Assembly: GCF_000010285.1 (NCBI RefSeq)
Contig: NC_010617.1
Span: forward strand, 2,604,001 to 2,668,000
DNA length: 64,000 bases
Source: Kocuria rhizophila DC2201
GTDB taxonomy: Bacteria; Actinomycetota; Actinomycetes; Actinomycetales; Micrococcaceae
Direction of reading: 5' to 3'
Shown here: positions 37,785-44,895 of the stretch, piece by piece
How positions within the stretch are numbered: position 1 is the first letter of the stretch
How the letters are laid out: each line of letters begins with the position of its first letter
The notes under the pieces: generated by a model
What the model saw: the letters and a program-made list of their open reading frames with translations, nothing else
What the model was told of the DNA's origin: nothing
Databases searched by the model: none
Position numbers and translations under genes: made by a program

Positions 37785-39007
37785 GAGCGGGCCACCTCCG
37801 GGGCGTCGGCGCGGTCGGAGTCGGCGGGGACCACGGAGTGCGTGTCCTCGTCCCAGTCAGCGTTCACGTTGTGGCGGTCCACCTTCTGGTGCCGGGACCG
37901 CGCGAAGATCACGGCGGAGGCCACCACCAGCAGCAGGAAGATCACCACGGCGCCGGACAGCCCGCCCACGGCCCGAGCGATGATGAAGCACACCGCGCCC
38001 ACCACGGCCGCGGCGGGCAGGGTGAGCAGCCACCCCACGACCATGCGCCCGGCCACACCCCACCGCACGCGCGCGCCGGGCTTGCCCACGCCCGAACCCA
38101 GGATGGAACCGGTGGCCACGTGCGTGGTGGACAGCGCCATGCCGAAGTGGCTGGAGGTCAGGATGATGGCCGCCGAGGACGCCTCGGCCGCCATGCCCTG
38201 CGGCGGTTCGATCTCCACAAGGCCCTTGCCGAGCGTGCGGATCACGCGCCAGCCGCCCAGGTACGTGCCCAGGGCGATGGCCACCGCGCAGCTCACGATG
38301 ATCCACACCGGCAGCCCGCTGCTCTCGATTCCCTGGACGCTGAGGCTGCCGTGGGCGATCAGCGCCAGGGCAATCACGCCCATGGTCTTCTGCGCGTCAC
38401 CGGTGCCGTGGGCCAGGGACACCAGCGACGCCGTTCCCACCTGTCCCCAGCGGAACCCCCGGTCCCGGTGCGCCTGGGACGCCGCGCGGCCGATGAGGTA
38501 GACCAGGGCGGTGCCCACGGCGGCCACGCACCCGGCGATGAACGGCGCCAGCGCGGCCGGGACGAGGATCTTCTGGACCACACCGGCCCAGTTCACGCCG
38601 GCCACGCCCAGGGAGGCGAGCCCGGCCCCAATCAGCCCGCCGAACAGCGCGTGGGAGGAGCTGGAGGGCAACCCGAACAGCCACGTGGCAAGGTTCCAGA
38701 GGATGCCCCCGATCAGCCCGGAGAAGATGAGGGTCAGGGCAATGGTGGGGTCCAGCCCGGAGACGAGTCCGCCGTCCTTGGTCTGGATGAGCAGCACGTC
38801 CTTGGTGACCGTGGTGGCCACTTCCACCGACAGGAACGCGCCCACCAGGTTCAGCACCGCGGACAGGGCCACCGCGGTGCGGGGCGTGAGCGCCCCGGTG
38901 GCGATGGAGGTGGCCATCGCGTTGCCGGTGTCGTGGAATCCGTTGGTGAAGTCGAAGGCCAGAGCGGTCACGACCACCAGGCCCAGGATCACCAGTTCAG
39001 CTGTCAT
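37781..39007 (-). CDS. pit: PiT-family inorganic phosphate transporter
   Basis: A 408-residue, about 10-segment permease that takes up phosphate, usually as a metal-phosphate complex with H+. The two PiT signature repeats are present: FDFTNGFHDTGNAMATSIATG near the N-terminus, and LAHGTGDAQKTMGVIALAL after the middle loop. GLPSSSSHALFGGLIGAG lies between them. The C-terminal tail is hydrophilic (HNVNADWDEDTHSVVP). ATG 39005-39007 gives the usual PiT N-terminus. It is first of three overlapping genes. Confidence 0.93.
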   Translation of the reverse strand: MTAELVILGLVVVTALAFDFTNGFHDTGNAMATSIATGALTPRTAVALSAVLNLVGAFLSVEVATTVTKDVLLIQTKDGGLVSGLDPTIALTLIFSGLIGGILWNLATWLFGLPSSSSHALFGGLIGAGLASLGVAGVNWAGVVQKILVPAALAPFIAGCVAAVGTALVYLIGRAASQAHRDRGFRWGQVGTASLVSLAHGTGDAQKTMGVIALALIAHGSLSVQGIESSGLPVWIIVSCAVAIALGTYLGGWRVIRTLGKGLVEIEPPQGMAAEASSAAIILTSSHFGMALSTTHVATGSILGSGVGKPGARVRWGVAGRMVVGWLLTLPAAAVVGAVCFIIARAVGGLSGAVVIFLLLVVASAVIFARSRHQKVDRHNVNADWDEDTHSVVPADSDRADAPEVARS

Positions 39008-39145
39008 GGTCCCAGGATGACGGCCCCGGGCGCCGCACACCAAACTCGCCCCCAGGACGGCCCCGAGGAGCATGCGACGGGCAACCAGTTCATGCACACG
39101 AACAGGAGCGTTGGGCGCGTCTGAACCCGAGAGCATACTCTCCCC

Positions 39146-40711
39146 ATGACCTCTGACTCCCACCACGGACCGGGCTCCGGCGAGACCTGGCACGAGCGCT
39201 CCCCGGCCACGGGAACCGGCGAGCTGCCCATCCTCAGCCCGCGTCCGGATCCCCAGACCCACCGGGGCTACGCCCACGGCACGGATCCGCGGCGGTGGCG
39301 GATCCTGGCGGTGCTGCTCGTGGCCATCTTCATGTCCCTGGTGGCTGTGAGCATCATCAACGTGGGGCTGCCCTCCATCCAGGAGGGGCTGGGCGCCTCC
39401 GAGTCCCAGCTGCAGTGGATCCTCTCCGGCTACGCGCTGACCTTCGGGGTGGTGCTGGTGGCGGGTGGCCGCGCCGGGGACGTGTTCGGGCGCGGGTTCC
39501 TGTGGATGCTCGGGGTGGCCATCTTCACGCTGTCCTCGATCGCCGCGGGCCTGGCCCCGGATCCCACCATGCTGATCGTGGCGCGCTTCGTGCAGGGGGT
39601 GGGCTCCGGGCTGCTCAACCCTCAGGGCGTGGCCATGATCCAGCAGTACTTCAAGGGAGCGGAGCGCGGGAAGGCGTTCGGCATGCTGGGCAGCGCCGTG
39701 GGTGTCTCCGTGGCCATCGGCCCGGTCCTGGGAGGTCTGCTGATCCAGACGGGCGGCGCGTCCGAGGGGTGGCGGTGGCTGTTCGTGGTGAACGTCCCCG
39801 TGGGCGTCGTCGCGCTTGTGCTCGCGTTCCTGTGGTTCCCCCGCCCGCTGCTGCGCGGGCCCGAGGGCACCACCATCCGCCACGCCCTGCGGGAGATGGA
39901 CCCCACGGGTGCGGTGCTCCTGGGCATCGCGCTGCTCGCCACCCTGCTTCCGTTCATCGAGGCCGGCTCCCCCGGCACGAGCCCGTGGGTGTGGGCCCTG
40001 CTCGCGGTCGCCGCCATGTTCCTGGCCCTGTGGATCGCGTGGGAGAAGCACTTCAAGGCCTCTGGGCACCAGCCCATGGTGGACCTGAACATCTTCAGGG
40101 TCAGCAGTTTCCTCAACGGCACCCTGCTGATCTCGCTGTACTTCCTGGGCATCACGAGCGTGTGGGTGCTTGTCACCCTCTACATGCAGAAGGGGCTCGG
40201 CCACACCGCGCTGGCCGCCGGTTGCGTGGGCCTGCTCAACGCCCTCGCGAGCGCGGTGGCCTCCAACCTTGCCGGCAGCCGCGTGAACCGGATGGGCCGC
40301 AAGATCGTGGTGCTCGGCATGCTCAGCGTGGTCGTGGGCCTGCTGCTGAGCATGGCGGTGATCCTGCTGCACGACTCATGGCACATCAGCGAGTGGTGGC
40401 TCGTGCTCACCCTGGGCTTCGTGGGTTTCGGCCAGGGCGCCGTGGTGAGCCCCAACCAGACACTCACGCTCGCGGAGGTGCCGCTCGAGTACGCGGGCAG
40501 CGCCGGTGGTGTGATGCAGACCGGCCAGCGCGTGGGCACCGCCGTGGGCATCGCCATGATCACCGCGGTGGCGTACGGAGTGATCGCCGACCAGGGCTGG
40601 TCCGTGGGCATCGCGGCGGGACTGGGCGTTGTGGTGCTCGTGGTGCTCGTCGCCCTGGCCGTGGCCCTGCGGGACATGCGCCACCGCGCCCGGCAGGACT
40701 CCCGCGCCTGA
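39146..40711 (+). CDS. MFS drug efflux transporter, DHA2 (14-helix) type
   Basis: A 521-residue permease with about 14 hydrophobic segments after a 50-residue hydrophilic N-tail. Motif A-like GGRAGDVFGRGFLWMLG and the antiporter motif C-like GSAVGVSVAIGPVLGG identify EmrB/QacA-type H+ antiporters. No ribosome site precedes ATG 39146; a TACTCT box at 39136-39141 suggests a leaderless mRNA. It is divergent from the phosphate transporter with 138 bp between. No regulator is adjacent, and the substrate is unknown. Confidence 0.88.
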   Translation: MTSDSHHGPGSGETWHERSPATGTGELPILSPRPDPQTHRGYAHGTDPRRWRILAVLLVAIFMSLVAVSIINVGLPSIQEGLGASESQLQWILSGYALTFGVVLVAGGRAGDVFGRGFLWMLGVAIFTLSSIAAGLAPDPTMLIVARFVQGVGSGLLNPQGVAMIQQYFKGAERGKAFGMLGSAVGVSVAIGPVLGGLLIQTGGASEGWRWLFVVNVPVGVVALVLAFLWFPRPLLRGPEGTTIRHALREMDPTGAVLLGIALLATLLPFIEAGSPGTSPWVWALLAVAAMFLALWIAWEKHFKASGHQPMVDLNIFRVSSFLNGTLLISLYFLGITSVWVLVTLYMQKGLGHTALAAGCVGLLNALASAVASNLAGSRVNRMGRKIVVLGMLSVVVGLLLSMAVILLHDSWHISEWWLVLTLGFVGFGQGAVVSPNQTLTLAEVPLEYAGSAGGVMQTGQRVGTAVGIAMITAVAYGVIADQGWSVGIAAGLGVVVLVVLVALAVALRDMRHRARQDSRA

Positions 40712-40730
40712 GTCACGGCGCGCACACCAC

Positions 40731-40870
40731 GACGACGCCGGAGCGCTCACCCCCCCCGGGGGGCCGCGCTCCGCACTCTCCCGGTGGTACGACGACGCCG
40801 CCGCGCCCTCCCAGCCCCGGCCCCCGGCAGGCGGGAGCGTGGGGCGCAGAGGTGGCGCGGCGGCGTCGTG
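40731..40870. repeat. Cluster of three dispersed repeats around a terminator hairpin
   Basis: Cores lie at 40731-40740 (one mismatch), 40791-40801 (exact) and, inverted, 40860-40870 (one mismatch). The hairpin GGAGCGC...CCCCCC/GGGGGG...GCGCTCC (40740-40772) lies among them. This fills the whole gap between the converging efflux and thiosulfate-transporter genes. Confidence 0.7.
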
Positions 40871-40889
40871 AACCGGGATGCCTGCCGGG

Positions 40890-42344
40890 TCAGCCCTTCT
40901 TCAGGGTGATCTGCCAGCTGGCGTCGCCCTTCTCCACGAAGTCGGTGACCTCGTGGCCGTCCGTGGCTGCCCACTGCGGGATGGCCTCGGTGGCCTGGGT
41001 GCAGTCGAAGTCGATCACCAGGTGGTCGCCGGTCTGCAGGGTCTGCATGACGTCCTTGGCCTCGATCAGCGGGAACGGGCACACGGCACCGAGCGAGTCC
41101 AGAGCGTAGTAGCCGTCGCCCAGGCCCGTGAGCTTCTTCGACGGTGCACCTGCCGGGTCCTTGACCATGAGCGCGGTGGGTGCCGCGGCGAAGCCCGAGA
41201 ACACGTTCGCACCCGCGGTGCGGGGAGCGCCCGCGGTGGGGGCGGCGTCGATCGAGTTGTCGTCCGGTGCGGTGGCGTCCACCGTGTGGTCCAGGCTCTG
41301 GGCGGTGGAGTAGGTGCCGTCTTCGCCGGTGGCGGGCTGCGTGACGGTGGGCTTGAGCCAGATCTTCGTGGCCACGGCCACGCCCAGGGCGATGAACAGC
41401 AGCGCGATCCAGCCCTGGAACGTGAACAGGCTGGTCTGGACCATGCCGTTGCCCACGGTGCAGCCACCGGCCAGGGCCGCGCCCACACCCATGAGCAGGC
41501 CGCCCGCGATGGAGCGCACCGTGGTGGTGGCGTCCGGGACGCGCACGCGGAACTCACCCGTGGACTTGGCGGCGATGAACGAGCCCACCAGGATGCCGAG
41601 CACGAGCATCACGCCCCAGTCCAGCTTCCCGTCCGCTCCGGTGACCAGGAAGTTCAGCAGGTTGGCGGTGGGAGTGGTGATGCCCAACCCGTCATTGCGG
41701 CCGGTTGCGGCGGACAGCGGCCACGCGATGACGCCGATCAGACCCACGAGCGCGCCGGCGGTGTAGACGTGCAGGGGCTTCTTCCATGCGGGACGGCCGT
41801 TCAGCCGTGCGGGATTCACGGTGTTCTTCTCGCGGTTGAGGAAGTGGCGCACCATCACACCGGTGACCGCGGCCAGGACGATCACGAACAGCCACGGGGA
41901 GACGCCCAGGGCACTGGGGATGGTGGTGAGCCCGGTGTCCCACTGCTTCATGCCGGAGTTGAAGTCCTTGAGCACGCCGGTCTTCATGGCGGACGCGGAC
42001 AGCGCGTACATGGCCAGCGCGATCCACGAGCCCACGAGGCCCTCGCCGGAGCGGTACCACGTGCCGGAGGCGCACCCGCCGGCCAGGATGATGCCCACCC
42101 CGAACATGAACCCGCCCACGACCACGGCCAACGGCATGAACGAGGGGTAGTCGGGGGAGATCACCCCGAGGGTGGTGAGCGCAGCGAGCCCCACGGCGTG
42201 CACCGTGATCACCACGAGCAGAGCCGTGAACGTGCGCCACGAGCGCTGCAGGAAGATATCCCGCAGCATGCCCGTCACGCAGAAGCGCCCGCGCTGCATC
42301 ACGATGCCGAGCACGGCACCGAGGACGAGTCCGGAAAGGATCAT
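40890..42344 (-). CDS. Thiosulfate-type (YeeE/YedE, TsuA-like) transporter fused to a TusA domain
   Basis: A 484-residue fusion. The membrane part (about 1-350) has the YeeE/YedE Cys motifs: MQRGRFCVTGMLRD, LAGGCASGTWYRSGEG and LAGGCTVGNGMVQT. These cysteines relay thiosulfate in TsuA. A Ala/Thr/Asp-rich linker leads to a C-terminal TusA/SirA domain, ALDSLGAVCPFPLIEAKDVM, with the CPFP sulfur-carrier Cys. In other bacteria transporter and TusA-like protein (TsuB) are separate genes, so uptake and sulfur transfer are joined here. ATG 42342-42344 is chosen at MILSGLVLGAVLGIVMQ. Confidence 0.88.
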   Translation of the reverse strand: MILSGLVLGAVLGIVMQRGRFCVTGMLRDIFLQRSWRTFTALLVVITVHAVGLAALTTLGVISPDYPSFMPLAVVVGGFMFGVGIILAGGCASGTWYRSGEGLVGSWIALAMYALSASAMKTGVLKDFNSGMKQWDTGLTTIPSALGVSPWLFVIVLAAVTGVMVRHFLNREKNTVNPARLNGRPAWKKPLHVYTAGALVGLIGVIAWPLSAATGRNDGLGITTPTANLLNFLVTGADGKLDWGVMLVLGILVGSFIAAKSTGEFRVRVPDATTTVRSIAGGLLMGVGAALAGGCTVGNGMVQTSLFTFQGWIALLFIALGVAVATKIWLKPTVTQPATGEDGTYSTAQSLDHTVDATAPDDNSIDAAPTAGAPRTAGANVFSGFAAAPTALMVKDPAGAPSKKLTGLGDGYYALDSLGAVCPFPLIEAKDVMQTLQTGDHLVIDFDCTQATEAIPQWAATDGHEVTDFVEKGDASWQITLKKG

Positions 42345-42691
42345 GAGTGTGTACCTGGTTCCTGTGCGCCCGGGAGAGCGCACGTGTCAGAAATGGTTGA
42401 CGGGGGAAGGACCACTACTGAACTACGCTCGGGCGCCGAGGTCCAGGGAGGTGTCACACGGCGCAACAGTGGGCCCAAGTTTGCTGCCCGAGTCAATGTT
42501 CCAGACTGAGGTATGCAGTCCACCCCCGCACCACCCCCGAGCAGGCTCCCGGCGACCACAACGGCGTCGTGATCCCCGCGGACACGCATTTTGGGATCAG
42601 ATGCACCGGCGGGCCCACCGCGCCCGCGTGGTCCGGGGCGTGTGCCAACAACTGTGCCACCCAGCTGATCGGGGGAGATGACTCAAGCCGA
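42345..42691. other. 347 bp intergenic region, no gene recognised
   Basis: It lies upstream of the thiosulfate transporter and downstream of the minus-strand hypothetical gene. No conserved ORF in any frame and no riboswitch fold that I recognise. A TGATCCC...GGGATCA inverted repeat (42570-42599) near the hypothetical gene's stop may be its terminator, and a degenerate dispersed-repeat core overlaps 42561-42571. The transporter promoter must be here but no clear -35/-10 pair stands out. Confidence 0.5.
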
Positions 42692-43174
42692 TCACCCGGA
42701 GCAAAACTGAGGTTTTGTCGGCCATGATGAGAGGCCCCTGCTCAACACCGCCTTGAGCGCCTCCCCCACCCGCCCCACCGACATCGGCACCTGCCCGAAC
42801 ACCGCTCTGGGGATCGGGCAGCGGCACAACTCCGCCGTGCGAGACTCGTCCCAGTCCACGTAGACGTACCAGCCGCCCTCGTTGTCGCCTCGGACCTCCG
42901 CGGGGTCGACCTCCACACCGTCCACCTCGAACGCCGTCCGCCGCACCCTCCCCACCGCGCACAGCTCCTGCCGTTTGGACAGGTATGCCCAGATCACGTC
43001 TCCCGCCTTCATGGTGCGGAAGCCCGTGCGCAGGCACCAGCGGTCGATGGGCTGCGAACGCCCGATGGCCTGCCACACCTCGGTGGCGTCCTCCCGGGTG
43101 CGCCAGTCCGCGGGCATGTGCTCCGCGTGGGCGGCGGGGTTGATCGGCAGGAACCAGTGGACGTCCTCGCTCAT
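42692..43174 (-). CDS. Hypothetical protein, possible EVE/PUA-like fold
   Basis: A 160-residue protein with start ATG 43172-43174 overlapping the stop of the upstream epimerase gene (ATGA), so it is co-translated. It begins MSEDVHWFLPINPAAHAEHM. The middle, TMKAGDVIWAYLSKRQELCA followed by VGRVRRTAFEVDG, resembles the beta-rich core of EVE/PUA-like domains that bind modified bases. The match is by eye and weak. It has no membrane segment or signal. Confidence 0.65.
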   Translation of the reverse strand: MSEDVHWFLPINPAAHAEHMPADWRTREDATEVWQAIGRSQPIDRWCLRTGFRTMKAGDVIWAYLSKRQELCAVGRVRRTAFEVDGVEVDPAEVRGDNEGGWYVYVDWDESRTAELCRCPIPRAVFGQVPMSVGRVGEALKAVLSRGLSSWPTKPQFCSG

Positions 43175-44160
43175 CCTCGCCCCACCCACGAGTCCGCGGG
43201 CCCGTCCGCCAGCAGCGCGTCGTACCCCTCCCGGAACGTGGGGTACCGCCACTCCTCGCGGGGCACCAGGGCGTGCACCAGCTCCCCGTCCACGACCTTC
43301 CCGAGCGGCCCCTCCCCCGGCCCGGAGTCGTCCGGGGGCACGGGCACACCCAGCCGGTGCGCGAGGTGCGCGGCCACGTCACCCAGCAGAGCGGCGTCGT
43401 GGTCCACGGCGTGCAGCAGCCGCGGGAGCCGGGAAGCAGCCGACGACGCCGCCGGGCCGCCTCCCCCCGCGACCGTCCCGTTCTGCGGGACGTCCGTTCG
43501 CTCACTCTCTGCAGCACCGCCCCCACCGGTGGTCAACGCCCGCTCGCCCGCCACGGTGCCGCGCTCCAGCAGCGTGGCCAGGACCGTCACGAGGTCGTCC
43601 CGGTGGATGCGGTTGGTCACCCGCCGGTGGGCCAGGGGCGCCCCGCGGCGCACGCGCTCGACCATGGACGTGCGCCCCGGACCGTAGATGCCCGCGGGCC
43701 GCACGATCACGCGGTCCGGGAACAGCTCCGCCGCCAGCTCCTCCGCCGCGAGCAGCACGTGGGCGGTGGGCCGCTGCGGATCGGGCGGGGTGTCCTCGGT
43801 GACGCGTTCGCCGTCGCCACCGCCCAGCACGCCCGTGGAGGACACCAGGACCACGAGCGGCTCCTGCTCCCCGAGCGCGCGCCGCAGCCCACGCAGGCCG
43901 CCCAGGTAGGTGTGCTCGTAGCCGGCGACGTCGTGGCCGTCCGACGTGAGGGTCACCACCACCGCGTCGACCGCAGGAAGCAGCGTGTCCCCGGGCTCGG
44001 TGAGGTCCAGCGAGAGGCCGGTGAGCGGCGCGGGCAGCCGGTCCGAGTGGCGGCGCACGCCCGTGGCCGCCCACCCCCGCTCCACCAGTCGCAGGCCCAG
44101 CGCGGTTCCCACGTCCCCGCAACCGGCCAGCAGAACGCGTCGTGATTTCGTCCCAGTCAT
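43171..44160 (-). CDS. NAD-dependent epimerase/dehydratase-family protein (YeeZ-like)
   Basis: A 329-residue Rossmann-fold protein. Nucleotide-binding motif RRVLLAGCGDVGTALGLRL is at residues 7-25, VVLVSSTGVLGGGDG in the middle, and VRPAGIYGPGR is the extended-SDR motif. Around residues 220-240 an insertion, VAGGGGPAASSAASRLPRL, is encoded by an exact dispersed-repeat core (43442-43452). Relatives of similar type act on nucleotide sugars or unknown substrates; no substrate is assigned. It is first gene of a two-gene minus operon. Confidence 0.82.
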   Translation of the reverse strand: MTGTKSRRVLLAGCGDVGTALGLRLVERGWAATGVRRHSDRLPAPLTGLSLDLTEPGDTLLPAVDAVVVTLTSDGHDVAGYEHTYLGGLRGLRRALGEQEPLVVLVSSTGVLGGGDGERVTEDTPPDPQRPTAHVLLAAEELAAELFPDRVIVRPAGIYGPGRTSMVERVRRGAPLAHRRVTNRIHRDDLVTVLATLLERGTVAGERALTTGGGGAAESERTDVPQNGTVAGGGGPAASSAASRLPRLLHAVDHDAALLGDVAAHLAHRLGVPVPPDDSGPGEGPLGKVVDGELVHALVPREEWRYPTFREGYDALLADGPADSWVGRG

Positions 44161-44319
44161 GCCCCCACCCTGCCACGCGGCTCCGCGCGGACCACACCGC
44201 AGGGTGTCGAACAAAATGTCGTCACCCCACTTATCACCGCTCCGGGAACGGGCTACGCTGAGAAATCCCAAGCCTCGCATCACCTCGTCGGCCCTCCGGG
44301 CCTGAATGGAGATCGCACC

Positions 44320-44556
44320 ATGATCATGAAGACTCTGCACGATGTCGGCATCCGCTCCGAGTACGCCTACGCTGCGGGCATGGGCTCGATCGCCTTGTCC
44401 TTCGTGTCGTGGGGAATCTCGCGTCTCAAGAGCGACGACTCCAAGGCCCAGTCGGACCGCTGGGGCATCTTCGTGGGCCACTGGGCGCCCACCTTCATGA
44501 GCGTGGGCCTGGCTCTCGCCCAGTACGAGCAGACCCTCGAGAACAAGAAGAAGTAG
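44320..44556 (+). CDS. Small single-span membrane protein
   Basis: A 78-residue protein (ATG 44320, GGAGAT upstream; ATG 44326 also possible). It has a hydrophobic stretch YAAGMGSIALSFVSWGISRL, a polar middle (KSDDSKAQSDRWG), a second weakly hydrophobic stretch HWAPTFMSVGLALAQYEQ, and a Lys-rich end. A strong terminator hairpin follows its stop by 30 bp, which supports it being a real transcribed gene. Its function is unknown. Confidence 0.7.
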   Translation: MIMKTLHDVGIRSEYAYAAGMGSIALSFVSWGISRLKSDDSKAQSDRWGIFVGHWAPTFMSVGLALAQYEQTLENKKK

Positions 44557-44586
44557 CCACCGACCCCGCAGCCACTCGGCGCAGAA

Positions 44587-44621
44587 GAACCGCCCCGCAC
44601 CTTCGTGGTGCGGGGCGGTTC
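44587..44621. terminator. Perfect 15 bp terminator hairpin
   Basis: GAACCGCCCCGCACC, TTCGT loop, and the exact complement. It lies 30 bp after the small membrane-protein gene and 28 bp after (in minus orientation) the 53-residue gene, so it can serve both convergent transcripts. Confidence 0.8.
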
Positions 44622-44649
44622 GCCTGTCAGCGGCTGCCCGGTGCGGTGC

Positions 44650-44811
44650 TCAGTGCCCGTAGCCCTGGGACTGCTCCTCCGTGCCGGCCTGCTCCTCGAA
44701 GAACTCCTGCTGCTCCTGGGTGTTCGCCTGCTCGGCGGCCTTCTGGCGCTGCTCGTCAGTGTTCACCTGGCTGACCGACTCGGTGTTCTCGTCCTGCGGG
44801 TTCTTGCCCAT
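44650..44811 (-). CDS. 53-residue Glu/Gln-rich hydrophilic protein
   Basis: Start ATG 44809-44811 has GAAGGAGCG upstream, a good ribosome site. The product opens MGKNPQDENTESVSQVNTD and continues KAAEQANTQEQQEFFEEQAG, ending QSQGYGH. It is strongly acidic, with no hydrophobic core, like small stress or spore-type disordered proteins. A terminator hairpin follows. It is not related to anything I can name, but codon use and the ribosome site make it a credible gene too short for usual ORF cut-offs. Confidence 0.7.
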   Translation of the reverse strand: MGKNPQDENTESVSQVNTDEQRQKAAEQANTQEQQEFFEEQAGTEEQSQGYGH

Positions 44812-44895
44812 GGCTGCGCTCCTTCGCGGTTGCGTGGTGCGCCGCCCCGAGCTCCGCGGCCCGGACGACGGCGCCGTGCCCCGAGCATCCTCACC

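Noticed and set aside
42345-42691. Sulfur-related riboswitch upstream of the thiosulfate transporter
   Set aside because: No SAM-type or other conserved motif could be recognised by eye.
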